From contig OY820613.1 in the NCBI GenBank assembly GCA_963681975.1, forward strand, positions 620,001-684,000: DNA of 64,000 bases, in the 5' to 3' direction. This DNA is from JANELJ01 sp024511395. Its GTDB lineage: Bacteria; Pseudomonadota; Gammaproteobacteria; GRL18. Shown piece by piece: positions 1-9,274 of this stretch. Numbering within the stretch: position 1 is the first letter of the stretch; every line of letters starts with the position of its first letter. The notes under the pieces are model-generated. The model was not told the DNA's origin. It made no database searches and saw only the letters and a program-made list of their open reading frames with translations. Both the position numbers and the translations under genes were made by a program.

Positions 1-63
1 TCTCAATGTTGCCCTAGCTATCGATCTGCAGTAACCAGTATCGGATTAGAGGGAAAACCATGA

Positions 64-327
64 TTCCGTACTACGGACTGGGTGTGTGAAATTGTTTCGC
101 CGGGGCATATATCGAAGGATAGCGTTAAAATTCTTAACCTTCTTATGGATAATCGGGTACCTTATTACTGGATTGTCGATCCGGAAGAAAAGTCCTTAAC
201 GGTTTATCAGTTTGTTAAGGATGGTTATAAGGTGATTGTATCCATTCAGGAGCAATCTAAAGTCAGGCTTCAACCTTTTCCAGAAATTGAATTTGATTTG
301 GCTTATATTTTTGGTGAAACGGAATAA
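64..327 (+). pseudogene. Uma2-family (DUF820) nuclease-fold protein, C-terminal remnant
   Basis: The frame reads DWVCEIVSPGH, then PYYWIVDPEEKSLTVYQ, which matches the C-terminal half of the Uma2/DUF820 family (PD-(D/E)XK nuclease fold, usually about 190 residues; cellular role poorly known). Only about 88 codons are open. A TGA sits directly upstream in the same frame at 61-63, and the bases before it read only as a degraded VPD-like segment. The GTG at 82 gives an 81-residue ORF, but it lies inside the conserved domain and is not a believable start. I read this as a 5'-degraded or frameshifted gene whose beginning lies outside the window. Confidence 0.6.
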
Positions 328-357
328 AAATCAAAGCCCGATATAATTCAGCACGCA

Positions 358-561
358 TCAATGAAAATTTATATCTCCATCTGATAAATCTTCATGATTT
401 TTAATTTCCACTGGCTCTCCTTTAATCCGATGCTCTTCACTGGCCCAAGCTCCCAGGTCAATTAATTTACAACGCTCACAGCAAAAAGGACTCCAGGGTT
501 TAGACTGATAGTAATCATGCTCCCTGGAACAGGTCGGACACTTTATCAATAATTCTTTCAT
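358..561 (-). CDS. yacG: YacG, zinc-binding DNA gyrase inhibitor
   Basis: 67-residue protein from ATG 561. It has the YacG zinc knuckle: CPTC near the N-terminus and CCERC about 16 residues later, followed by the family hallmark IDLGAWASEEHRI. The length matches the family (about 65 residues). In E. coli YacG binds GyrB and inhibits gyrase. A longer reading from 603 is open but would add 14 residues before the conserved MKELLIKCPTC start. It follows zapD by about 30 bases on the same strand, and the coaE-zapD-yacG order is the classical gammaproteobacterial arrangement, supporting the assignment. Confidence 0.9.
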   Translation of the reverse strand: MKELLIKCPTCSREHDYYQSKPWSPFCCERCKLIDLGAWASEEHRIKGEPVEIKNHEDLSDGDINFH

Positions 562-590
562 GCTTTCACCTAAAACCTCTAACCTGCTCT

Positions 591-1358
591 TCACAACGCA
601 CAACAGGATAACTGAAAATCAATATCTTCCGTATAGGGAACTGGCCGTTCATTATTAACCGGTGTCATAAAACGGACACTGAAACGATGTTTACCACCAC
701 TGATTTCAGCATAATAATCGATGTTTGCAGGAACCAGAACCCGTATTAACTGAAACGGGATACTGGTATCCAAGGACTGCTGAAAGAAACCCTGTTTAGC
801 CGTCGTTAGACTCTGGATACTGCTTTCTCTTAACAGGCTAAGGATCAGGTTAATGGATAAGCGATAATAATCCAGCTGCATTAACCAGGATTCCAGAATT
901 TCAATACGATGTTCAGCAGGCTGTTTCAGCCAGAAATGGTAAATCGGCAGGTCAAAATCGCAGGCTCCGCCGGGAATAGTATCACGCTGACGGATCAGTT
1001 TAAGTAATTCGTTGTTAGTCAGTTTGTCTTGGGCATTGCTTTTTTTGCTTCTGAGTGTATTGAGATATTTTTCAATTTGTTTCAGTGTGTCTTCCAAGAT
1101 GGTCGGATCAACTCCCGGACTGGAACTGATAGCCAGTAAGGCGGAAGCCAGACGTACCAGCTCCTTGATTAGCTCCATGCGCAAATCAGTACGGCTCATA
1201 ATGCTTAAAATATCAAGAATATGGCTGATGGTCGCCCGGCTGTCCCAGACGGAATAGCCGAGCATGGAATAACGGGCCTGTTTAAACAGAAATTCCAGAC
1301 GCAGGAGGGTTCGGATCCGTTCATTAAGAGGTAACTCGTAAATGGTTGAATCTGTCAC
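591..1358 (-). CDS. zapD: Cell division protein ZapD
   Basis: ZapD (DUF1342) cross-links FtsZ filaments at the cytoplasmic division ring. The family signature YELPLNERIRTLLRLEFLF is at the start of the protein, and the body is mostly helical with a C-terminal beta part ending near SCCAL. I choose GTG 1358 (255 residues): it places TDSTIYELPLNER at the N-terminus as in known ZapD (about 250 residues) and has AGGAAA about 13 bases upstream. The open frame continues back to 1451, but those 31 extra residues resemble nothing in the family. It lies between coaE and yacG. Confidence 0.92.
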   Translation of the reverse strand: MTDSTIYELPLNERIRTLLRLEFLFKQARYSMLGYSVWDSRATISHILDILSIMSRTDLRMELIKELVRLASALLAISSSPGVDPTILEDTLKQIEKYLNTLRSKKSNAQDKLTNNELLKLIRQRDTIPGGACDFDLPIYHFWLKQPAEHRIEILESWLMQLDYYRLSINLILSLLRESSIQSLTTAKQGFFQQSLDTSIPFQLIRVLVPANIDYYAEISGGKHRFSVRFMTPVNNERPVPYTEDIDFQLSCCAL

Positions 1359-1559
1359 GTTATTCAATATTTCCTGTCTGGAAGGCTCATCATTGCTATA
1401 GTTGTCGCTGTTGTCAAAAACAGCAATGACTAATAAACTTCTATTGTCCAATATCTAAGACTGGCTTGCAACTGTTTCACTATTGGCGGCCTATAATCAA
1501 AGCGTTTTTCTGTGACTTATTTCATGCTGGTTAAGGACTTATTTCTACTGCTTAATGAG

Positions 1560-2237
1560 TTATTGCCTGCCCGCTAATTTTTGATAAAACTGGAACAGTT
1601 CGTTAACTCTGGATTTTAACTGCTGAGGTGTTCCAGAGTTATCAATAATATCATCAGCCCGTTTCAGGCGGATATTACGGTCAATCTGACTGTCTATGAT
1701 CTGCTGTATTAACTCTTTAGAACAATGGTCTCTTTTTATGCTGCGTTGTAACTGTATATCTTCGGGAATATCCACTACCAGAATACGATCAAAATATTGA
1801 CTTCGTTCCGTTTGATAAGCAGTTTCAAAGAATAAAGGGATGGCGGTAATAACAATATGGATATTATCCTGTTTGCGGTAAGTCTCTAACTGCTCAATAA
1901 TTGACTGATAGACTAGGGGATGGAGTAGAGCTTCGAGCTGTTTTTTTTGTTCAGGAGAATTAAATACCTTTTTTCGAAGTATAGCCCGGTTAAGTTCACC
2001 CGTATCAGGTTCAAACAGTTCATCACCAAACAGTTCCTTAACCTTCAACAAAGCCTGGGAAGGAGAGTGATAAATAGAACCCTGTAATAAGTGACGTGCG
2101 ATCTGATCCGAATCAATCAGTTCTAAGCCCTGATCTTTGCCCAATTGGTAGAAAATATCGGCCACTGCAGTTTTGCCGCTGCCAATGCCGCCGGTCAGGG
2201 CAATGCTTAATATTCCTGGACTCAAGCTTCCAGACAT
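1560..2237 (-). CDS. coaE: Dephospho-CoA kinase
   Basis: CoaE phosphorylates the 3'-OH of dephospho-CoA, the last step of coenzyme A synthesis. The P-loop GGIGSGKT is at residues 16-23, followed by the family's DSDQIAR segment and the FEPDTGELNRAILRKKVF region. The C-terminal part carries RIL-V-(D/V)-x-P and the NIRLKRADDIIDNSG block. Length 225 residues, slightly longer than the usual 200-210. About 200 bases separate it from zapD, so co-transcription is likely but not certain. Upstream, where pilD often sits in relatives, there is only a 200-base gap to the divergent ispH. Confidence 0.93.
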   Translation of the reverse strand: MSGSLSPGILSIALTGGIGSGKTAVADIFYQLGKDQGLELIDSDQIARHLLQGSIYHSPSQALLKVKELFGDELFEPDTGELNRAILRKKVFNSPEQKKQLEALLHPLVYQSIIEQLETYRKQDNIHIVITAIPLFFETAYQTERSQYFDRILVVDIPEDIQLQRSIKRDHCSKELIQQIIDSQIDRNIRLKRADDIIDNSGTPQQLKSRVNELFQFYQKLAGRQ

Positions 2238-2438
2238 ATATTACAGACCCATATAAGTAAAATAAACCTGTTTAATTTGATCACCAGAACAAAGCTTGTA
2301 ATAATTAATCCGTTTATGCTGGAAAAAGATAAATTTTGATAAAGCTTAAAGCAGATCGGAAGCATAAGTATTGACTGAAAATTAAAAGAATATAAGCTTT
2401 TTCTCAACACTTAACACTTTAAATCCAGAGGATGAAAT

Positions 2439-3380
2439 ATGCAACTAAAACTAGCCAACCCCCGAGGCTTCTGTGCCGGTGTAGACCGTGCCATAGAAAT
2501 TGTAGAACGGGCACTTACTCTGTTTGGTGCACCGATTTATGTCCGTCATGAAGTGGTACATAACCGTGCAGTAGTGGAATCGCTTAAAAACCGGGGCGCT
2601 GTGTTTGTCGAAGAACTGTCTGATGTGCCTGACAGCAGTATTGTTATTTTCAGTGCCCATGGGGTATCCAGAGCGGTTAAGGAAGAAGCAGATAACCGGG
2701 ATGTTAAAGTCTTCGATGCTACCTGTCCACTGGTGACTAAAGTACATCTTGAAGTCAGCCGTTACAGTAAGGAAGGCCGGGAATGCATTTTAATTGGCCA
2801 TGCCGGACATCCGGAAGTAGAAGGTACCATGGGACAGTATGATAATAACAATGGTGGGGCTATCTATCTGGTTGAAACACCGCAGGATGTTGAAAAACTT
2901 CAGATAAACGGTCCGGATAAACTGGCCTATGTCAGTCAGACCACCTTATCCATGGATGATACCGCGGATGTTATTGAGTCCTTAAAAGTCCGCTTCCCCA
3001 AAATTACCGGCCCCAGAAAAAATGATATCTGCTACGCCACCCAGAGCCGTCAGGATGCGGTTAAAACGCTGTCAAAAACCAGTGATCTGGTGCTGGTGGT
3101 CGGTTCACCCAATAGTTCCAATTCCAATCGTTTGCGGGAAGTGGCTGAACGGCAGGGAGCCAAAGCTTATCTGATTGATAATGCAACAGAAATCCAGCCT
3201 CAATGGCTGGAAAACTGTCAAACTATCGGAGTGATAGCAGGCGCGTCAGCTCCGGAATACCTAGTGGAAGATGTAGTCAGGTGGCTACAGGAAAAAGGTG
3301 TGGATGCCCATAATATTGAACAGGGAAAGAAAGAAGATATGGTTTTTTCCTTGCCTAAGGAACTGCAACTATCAAGCTAA
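2439..3380 (+). CDS. ispH: 4-hydroxy-3-methylbut-2-enyl diphosphate reductase IspH (LytB)
   Basis: IspH carries out the last step of the MEP isoprenoid pathway, reducing HMBPP to IPP and DMAPP with a [4Fe-4S] cluster. The three cluster cysteines are visible: C12 (GFCAGVDRA), C96 (DATCPLV) and C198 (NDICYATQSRQ). The HPEVEGTMGQ and SSNSNRL substrate-binding motifs are present. Length 313 residues is normal. The start is supported by AGAGG about 8 bases upstream of ATG 2439. It is transcribed divergently from coaE across a 201-base gap. No terminator is evident before the mobile-element debris that follows. Confidence 0.96.
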   Translation: MQLKLANPRGFCAGVDRAIEIVERALTLFGAPIYVRHEVVHNRAVVESLKNRGAVFVEELSDVPDSSIVIFSAHGVSRAVKEEADNRDVKVFDATCPLVTKVHLEVSRYSKEGRECILIGHAGHPEVEGTMGQYDNNNGGAIYLVETPQDVEKLQINGPDKLAYVSQTTLSMDDTADVIESLKVRFPKITGPRKNDICYATQSRQDAVKTLSKTSDLVLVVGSPNSSNSNRLREVAERQGAKAYLIDNATEIQPQWLENCQTIGVIAGASAPEYLVEDVVRWLQEKGVDAHNIEQGKKEDMVFSLPKELQLSS

Positions 3381-3452
3381 GAACTGTTAAACAAACCAAA
3401 ATTAATTTAAAAGGCAGAAAATTGTCAATAATTTAAGTCTCATAAATTATTA

Positions 3453-4062
3453 GAGGGTGTAAAAATAACTGTGTAAACGCTCATTGCGGTGGTTTAAGTC
3501 AGCAGTGGTTAAATGAACAAACCTGAAATAGCACCTCCATAGTGAACAGCCTATCTTCCAAAGTCAGGCTATCAAGGAGCTTCCTTTCAGGATTCCTCCT
3601 TGACACCCTGCCTTTTCCAGGTATTTGCTCACCATGGAGGCGGAATTTCTCTTCGACTGAAGTCGACATCATTAACCCCCTGCCGGTCTGAACCATCTTT
3701 TGTTACCCTATAACAAGGAATACAGCGATGAGTAAGACAATGAACAAAGACAAGTTACAGGCTCTGGCCAACGAACTGGCTAAAGATTTAAAAAACCCTC
3801 AGGATTTAAGCGACCTCAGTGCCCAACTGACTAAAATGACCGTTGAAGCCGCTCTGAATGCTGAAATGGATTATTTTCTGGATAAGGAAGAGGGCAATAG
3901 CCGCAATGGCTACAACCGAAAACAGTTAAAAGGTGAGCACGGTCAGTTTGAACTGAATACTCCCAGGGACAGACAGTCCAAATTTGAACCTCAGCTAGTC
4001 AAAAAGCGTCAGACCCGAATCACCGGCATGGATGACCAGATTATGGCTTTGTATGCCAAAGG
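3453..4062 (+). mobile_element. IS256-family element, left end and 5' third only
   Basis: The IS256-like left end (GGGTGTAAAAATAACTGTGT) starts near 3453, followed by about 270 noncoding bases with several short inverted repeats and then the transposase start at 3728. Sequence identity to the family is lost at about 4062, where the right part of an inverted IS-A copy begins without spacer. The element is therefore cut to roughly its first third. Confidence 0.65.
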
Positions 4063-4063
4063 T
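3728..4063 (+). pseudogene. IS256-family transposase, N-terminal fragment
   Basis: About 112 codons survive of a transposase normally near 400 residues. The N-terminal helical region (MNKDKLQALANELA) is followed by the conserved EMDYFLDKEEGNSRNGY segment and stops at MDDQIMALYAKG, just before the catalytic DDE core. The last three codons read into IS-A sequence and give an artificial stop at 4075. AAGGAATACAGCG precedes the ATG at 3728 as a plausible ribosome binding site. It cannot encode an active enzyme. Confidence 0.85.
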
Positions 4064-5383
4064 GTTCTGGTTTGATAAAATATCCCATCAAACCGGAAAT
4101 AATTTTGAGCCACAAAAGCCGGAGCTTATTGAGGATCTTTCTTAAGTTATGTCCAGCGGCCACCATAACCATATTAATGGCATCACCGACTGCACCTTTG
4201 AGGTAGCAGCGATCTAAACGGCCATCGTTTTTCATATGACCGATTTCAGGCTCAATCGCACTGCGCCGTTTTAATGCCTTTTTAATACTTCGGGTAACGC
4301 CTCGCTTCTGACCTGAGATAAAAACTTTAGTGTCTTTTACTTCATGTCCACGATAACCCCGGTCAACAAAGCACTGTTCCGGTTGTACGGCTGTAAACTG
4401 TTTTATCTGTTCCAGTTGTGGCAGTAGAGTGTGTCCATCATAAGGATTGCCCGGACAGCTTTGAGCACCAATAACAAAGCCTTCCTTGTTGGTTACCGCG
4501 ATACTGGCTTTAACTCCAAATTCATAAGGCTTATGAGCTTTGCCTTTACTGTGATACACTCGACTTCCGGTGCATGTAAACTGTAAAGCTTGTTCTTACT
4601 GTGCTGCTCCTGCTCAATCAGTTTCTGAGCCTGTTTTAGAGCTACTTCAAACAATGACTGAATATCGACAGAATAATTGGGCAGTTGTCGTTCAATATCC
4701 CGTTTAACACGACCTAAACGGGATTTCAGTTTATTGTTCATTTTCTTCATGCGTTTAAACTGTTTTGCATGAGCATAACGACTGGCCATTAGTACATATT
4801 GCGGCCCAACCCGATTATAGTTCTGGCGCAGTTTAATACCGTGCTCTTTGGACAGTTTAATCAGGTTTTCTCTGGCTTTGCTCAGGAGCTTTGAATCGGT
4901 TGGAAAAGCGATGTTCTTTTCCTGTACGGTAGTATCTACCGTAACTTTCTTTAAACTGCCAGGCTTTATGGTTTTACTCTTTAGTCCGGCTTTAATGGTT
5001 TCAATCAGTAATTTTTCACTGCCTGACTTACCTGGCCGGTTACGCCATTTGGTCATGGTCACAGGGTGTATGGGCATTTTATGCTGAAAGTATTCTTCAC
5101 CACAGAAATACTGCCAGTACGGATTTTCTGTCCAGCCTTTTACTACCTGTTCATCTGATAAATCATGCAGGTGTTTCAGGTAATGCAATCCTGCAATCAA
5201 TCGAGTGCGTATGGCAGGAGCACCTTTAGTGGATACAAACAGAGCACTCCATTCTTTATCAGGACTTTCCCGGTCTATGTGTTTTGATAACTTAATCAAC
5301 TCATGGTTTATGTCCAGCATGTTTTCAAGGCGCATCCTGAACAGGTCTTCCTGAGGTATTTTTGGCTGTTTCTCTGGCTTCAT
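4041..5383 (-). pseudogene. IS-A transposase, frameshifted
   Basis: Starts at ATG 5383 (MKPEKQPKIPQEDLFRMR) like the intact copies. Compared with them, two extra bases (TG) sit near 4553, turning the SKGKAHKPYEFG region out of frame. The first part ends at 4493 and the rest continues in another frame from 4559 to 4041. The C-terminus is replaced by a few residues from the neighbouring IS256 remnant. The DUF772 region, first catalytic Asp (TVDTT) and the later FVDRGYRG and EPEIGHMK blocks are all recognisable but split. Confidence 0.9.
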
Positions 5384-5503
5384 TTTGGTCTGGAAATTTG
5401 CAAGGTAATAAGGCTTATTTTACCAACAACCTGCAAATTTAACACCCATGATTCGCCAATATTTCCTTACAAATCAATGTACTATGATTTATTCAGGTCG
5501 GAC
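4063..5503 (-). mobile_element. IS-A copy a (IS5-type, DUF772), right end missing
   Basis: Reverse-strand copy of the 1498-bp element seen intact at 10649-12146 and 54658-56155. Its left terminal repeat (reading GTCCGACCTGAATAAAT on the minus strand) ends at 5503, inside the 3' end of the glycosyltransferase gene. The last ~60 bp of the right end are absent: sequence jumps at about 4063 into the IS256 remnant. This points to a deletion joining the two elements, not a simple insertion. Confidence 0.85.
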
Positions 5504-6738
5504 TGTTTATCTAATGGAGTATTCTTTTCCTCTATCCACTTACTCATATAATACTGACTTCGATATAAATTATGACGCAGGATCCGGCCATAAAAATTAT
5601 TGTTTCTATGAGCTTTAATATCCCTCTGTATTGTACTTAGCCAGTTTAATAACTTATCAGCATGTTCTCGGTAATTAAACTGATGTTCAATAGTCTCTGT
5701 GGTATTTTTACTGCACTGTTCCCATAAATTCTGATCACTATATAGCTTAATCGCATAGTCCGCCAGTTGCCGGCTGTTATCTGAAGTATCTGCTGCCAGT
5801 CCGCCCCAGTTTTGATTACCGCTTATACCTTCCTGACCAATCGGCGTAGTAACACAGGGTGTTTTTACCAGAAAGCCATCCACTATTTTGCCTTTTAAAC
5901 CGGCACCAAAGCGCAGGGGAGCTAGGTTAACACGGTACTGGCTTAAGGTAGTAAGCGCATGGTCGGCGCGGCCCTTTATTATAAAACCCTGTTCGGGTTT
6001 ATGCAGCTGCATGACTTTTTCAGAAGGATAGGCGCCATAAATATACAGCTGGGCTTCGGGCAGCTTTTTCTTTATTTGTGGCCAGATAGCTCGATAGCTC
6101 CATTGTACGGCGTCCCAGTTAGGCGGATGCAGAAAGTTGCCAATCATAACAAAATGCTCACGCTGATTATAAGCTGGCATATGCTGTTCACCCAGATTTT
6201 CTGTATCCAGCATAAAAGGGCAGTAATGTAATAACTCAGGAGAAATATTAAAAGTGTCGGTCAGTAACTTCATTTCATGGCTGGAAATAATCAGACTTAA
6301 ATCACAGCGTAAAATAGCCGCAATTTCTCTGACGGCATCTTCACAGTACAAATTAATCGGCTGGTTTTTATTGACGGCCGTCTGGCGGGCGCGGCGTAAA
6401 AAATGCAGATCCTGAGTATCCAGTATATTAATGGCATCCGGGCAGTGTTCATGTACCCTGGGAGCAAACTGTTCTTCGCTGATAAAGCGATCGTAAAAAA
6501 CAATGTCCGGTTTTAAAGCTTCGATAAACTGATCAAAGCCTGAATCATTTAAGGTAATGGTATGACTCTGGATATTCATTGCCTGCAGATCAGCGCAGTA
6601 TTCGGTCTGTTCTGCGGTACAGGCAAAATGTACCTGATAATATTCGGACAGGGATTTTAACAGGGCTAGAGTTCGGTAACCGGCAGCAGAGGACGCGGGT
6701 TCAGGCCAGAGGTGGCCGATAAATAATAAATGGTTCAT
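5482..6738 (-). CDS. Glycosyltransferase, group 1-like (GT4 fold), C-terminus altered by IS
   Basis: 418-residue protein. The N-terminal MNHLLFIGHLWPEP and the mid-region HFVMIGNFLHPPNWDAV are typical of GT-B glycosyltransferases. The C-terminal half has the GAGLKGKIVDG and PCVTTPIGQEGI donor-binding segments of the Glycos_transf_1 type, with an EGI in place of the common EGL. The sugar and acceptor cannot be read from sequence. Its ATG overlaps the metR stop (ATGA), so the two are probably co-transcribed. The last six residues (SDLNKS) and the stop come from the left end of IS-A copy a, so the natural tail is lost. The enzyme core looks intact. Confidence 0.75.
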   Translation of the reverse strand: MNHLLFIGHLWPEPASSAAGYRTLALLKSLSEYYQVHFACTAEQTEYCADLQAMNIQSHTITLNDSGFDQFIEALKPDIVFYDRFISEEQFAPRVHEHCPDAINILDTQDLHFLRRARQTAVNKNQPINLYCEDAVREIAAILRCDLSLIISSHEMKLLTDTFNISPELLHYCPFMLDTENLGEQHMPAYNQREHFVMIGNFLHPPNWDAVQWSYRAIWPQIKKKLPEAQLYIYGAYPSEKVMQLHKPEQGFIIKGRADHALTTLSQYRVNLAPLRFGAGLKGKIVDGFLVKTPCVTTPIGQEGISGNQNWGGLAADTSDNSRQLADYAIKLYSDQNLWEQCSKNTTETIEHQFNYREHADKLLNWLSTIQRDIKAHRNNNFYGRILRHNLYRSQYYMSKWIEEKNTPLDKQSDLNKS

Positions 6739-7679
6739 GCTGGAGAGTTATTGCTATCATCAATGGGTATAATCCCTTCCAGATGAGTGCTGATGGTCTG
6801 TCTGGCCAGCTTTAAAAAGGCCTGGAAATAGGGCTGCTGTACATCTTCTTTACGTATGGCCGCATACAGCGTTCCCCAGATCCCCTGTTCGCCTAGAGGT
6901 AAAGCGGCAATATCGTATTGTTCCAGCACTTTTTTATTGAGTACCCAGCAGGGCAGCGCGGCCACGCCCCGGTTACTGGCGATTAGCTGCAGTGTCATGG
7001 CATTGACCTGGGAGTGTCGTACTAGGCTGAGTTCAACACCGGCATGGGTCAGAAATTTAGTAAAAATATCCAGTCTCTGACGTTCTACCGGATAGGTGAT
7101 CAGAGTATCGTCATACATGTCTTCGGCCAGGATACAGGCTTCCGATGCCAGCGGGTGCTGTCGGGAAACCGCCAGTAATAACTGGTATTTAAACAGGGGG
7201 ATATAGGTGATTTCGTCACTGTTGCGGATGTCTGAGGTAATAATTAAATCGGCATTGGCTCTTAACAGGGACTCGACCGGGTTAAAATCGAAACCGGTGG
7301 ATAAATCCAGTTCTACGTCAGGCCATTGTACCCGGTATTGATCCAGGGTCGGCATCAGCCAGTCAAAACAGCTGTGGCATTCGACACCGATATGTAAATG
7401 ACCGCTGTCACCGGTTTTTATGCGGGATAACTGCTGTTCGGTCTGGGTGAGCAGGGGGAGTACCTTGTCCGCCAGCTCCAGTAGTTTCTGGCCGGCCGGG
7501 GTAAAGCGCATTGGCCGGGTTTTGCGTACCAGTACCGGTGTGCCTAGGTAATCCTCTAGAACTTTAAGTTGATGTGACAGGGCCGACTGGGAGAGCTTGA
7601 GCTGTTCTGCAGCAGCCACCAGGGAGCCGGTTTTTTTTAAACCCACCAGTGTTTTTAAATGACGAATTTCCAGATCCAT
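6735..7679 (-). CDS. metR: LysR-type regulator MetR
   Basis: MetR activates methionine synthesis genes (metE, metH, metF in enterobacteria) with homocysteine as co-effector. The N-terminal winged helix reads LAAAEQLKLSQSALSHQLKVLE-like at residues 15-40, with LVRKTRPMRFTPAG after it. The effector domain begins HIGVECHSCFDWLMP, and IECHSC is a strong MetR hallmark. LITYPVERQRLDIFTKFL and GVAALPCWV also match. 314 residues is normal. A cobalamin-dependent methionine synthase gene lies about 12.5 kb away in the same window, a likely target. A glycosyltransferase gene follows with a 4-base overlap. Confidence 0.88.
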   Translation of the reverse strand: MDLEIRHLKTLVGLKKTGSLVAAAEQLKLSQSALSHQLKVLEDYLGTPVLVRKTRPMRFTPAGQKLLELADKVLPLLTQTEQQLSRIKTGDSGHLHIGVECHSCFDWLMPTLDQYRVQWPDVELDLSTGFDFNPVESLLRANADLIITSDIRNSDEITYIPLFKYQLLLAVSRQHPLASEACILAEDMYDDTLITYPVERQRLDIFTKFLTHAGVELSLVRHSQVNAMTLQLIASNRGVAALPCWVLNKKVLEQYDIAALPLGEQGIWGTLYAAIRKEDVQQPYFQAFLKLARQTISTHLEGIIPIDDSNNSPA

Positions 7680-7740
7680 AGGGATAGTTTAGCGCAAATT
7701 ATTGGTAATACATAGGTATGTCTTTAGGTTGTTCCACGCT

Positions 7741-8643
7741 TTAATGAGTGAGATTTTGTTCAAAATAGAACATACTCTGCTCATCAGGGATAGAGGTTTG
7801 CCTGATCTTCAGTTTGAAATAATCAGTATCCCGAATACCCCTGGCCCTTTTTCTTATTAAGCCAATACTGACATTGCCAGCTTCAATTCTGGCTGATGTC
7901 AGTTGATGTTTTGCATAATTGCAAATGCCATCTTTGTTTTTTTTCAGTGACTTTGCAAATGTTTTTAAATAAGTCATTTTGGTTTGTTCAGCAATGCTGC
8001 ACCATAGTTCGAGTTCACTCTTCATGGCATTAACTTCTGTATTGTCCCATAAGGCTTGTAATTGCTCTTTCATCAAATAGAGTATGTTCAAATTCTGGTT
8101 TTCATTCAGTATGTTTTCTAATTGCCCTGATTGCTTCTCCGTCAGCTTCTGTTTGTTTTTTAACAACAGGTAATGACTGCCTTTGAGTAAATTTTTTCCT
8201 GCCGCATTGGCTTTTCTAAATTCAATCCTGCGCTGATTCTTGATCACATTTGAAAAGTTTTTTATAACATGAAATCGATCAAAAACCATATCCGCATTAG
8301 GCAGCATTTCTCTTACAGACTTTTGATAGGATGGACTCATATCCATAGCTACAGCCTCTATTTTTTCAGTGATTTCCTTCGGTATTATCTTTAAAAATGC
8401 ACTAAAAACATCCGCAGTACGTCCTGTTTCTACACCAATCAAATGACCTTTCACCATGTCATAAATCACGGTCATATAATTATGGCCTTTTGCCCTGGCT
8501 ACTTCATCAACACCAATATATTTTAAATCCTTTAAGTGTTCCGGCTCCAATGCCGGTAATGTCTTTTCCAGATAAGCCTTATCAATATTGTTAATGGCGT
8601 CCCAGCGAATATTCAGGTGTCTGGATACGGCCTGTATGCTCAT
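7741..8643 (-). pseudogene. ISL3-family transposase, N-terminally truncated
   Basis: About 300 residues of the C-terminal DDE part of an ISL3 transposase: YIGVDEVARAKGHNYMTVIYD, VAMDMSPSYQKSVREMLPNA and FDRFHVIKN are family marks. The N-terminal zinc-finger and HTH part (about 100 residues) is missing. The frame's first eight residues come from IS-A remnant b, which abuts at about 8643. The C-terminus ends normally at 7741, about 60 bases from the metR start. Inactive. Confidence 0.85.
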
Positions 8644-8912
8644 ATTTAGTGGATACAAACAGAGCACCCCATTCTTTATCAGGACTTTCCCGGTCTATGT
8701 GTTTTGATAACTTAATCAACTCATGGTTTATGTCCAGCATGTTTTCAAGGCGCATCCTGAACAGGTCTTCCTGAGGTATTTTTGGCTATTTCTCTGGCTT
8801 CATTCTGGTCTGGAAATTTGCAAGGTAATAAGGCTTGTTTTACCAAAAACCTGCAAATTTAACACCCATAATCAAGCAATATTTCCTTATAAATCAATGT
8901 GCTATGATTTAT
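8644..8912 (-). mobile_element. IS-A copy b, internal fragment
   Basis: About 270 bp of IS-A in reverse orientation: the codons for the first ~50 transposase residues (MKPE at about 8803) and most of the left leader. It lacks the last ~10 bp of the left terminal repeat and everything after the STKG codons. It joins the ISL3 remnant on one side and unrelated sequence on the other. Confidence 0.85.
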
Positions 8913-8937
8913 ATGTAGTAGCATAGAACAATTTTGC

Positions 8938-9172
8938 CAAATGGCGATGTCAACGTTGACGGTCTCCAAAACAACCGTTTAGTGGTGGTATTCATTATTG
9001 GAATCCATTGTTAAACATAAACGAAAACAATTAACGGATGTGCTTGAAAGAACATATTTTTTCCTGAAAGAAAATGCTGGCAGAGCTCATCCTAAACGAG
9101 ATAAGTCTACTGGACTTTATCAGTTTGGTGTAGAATCTAATTATGGAGTTACATCCGGATGGGTAAACTATT
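8938..9172 (+). pseudogene. Unrecognised gene remnant
   Basis: Codon-like sequence continues in two frames. The first reads LPNGDVNVDGLQNNRLV up to about 8990. The second, one base over, reads WYSLLESIVKHKRKQLTDV and then FLKENAGRAHPKRD to a stop ending near 9172 (SGWVNY). Together they look like the C-terminal ~80 residues of a protein with a frameshift near 8985, cut upstream by IS-A remnant b. I do not recognise the family. From 9173 to 9274 I see only AT-rich sequence leading to the next gene. Confidence 0.4.
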
Positions 9173-9274
9173 GAAACGAAATGATAAAATCCTTAAAGAC
9201 ATACCTGTGAATTCTTATTAACTAAAGCATAGCAGTTAACACTTAAAAATTCTAATAAGTTACTTATTAAATCA

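Noticed and set aside
2222..2410. 62-residue ORF between coaE and ispH
   Set aside because: Very AT-rich, hydrophobic-looking translation of intergenic DNA overlapping the coaE start; no support.
3499..3696. 65-residue minus-strand ORF upstream of the IS256 transposase
   Set aside because: Lies in the IS256 leader with inverted repeats; no domain and no ribosome binding site.
8723..8926. Recurrent antisense ORF of about 67 residues (MVYVQHVFKAHPEQ...) at many places, and a 79-residue one (MDSLTRFSLALF...)
   Set aside because: Both are reverse-strand shadows of the IS-A transposase gene and occur wherever IS-A occurs; no ribosome binding site or independent conservation can be argued.
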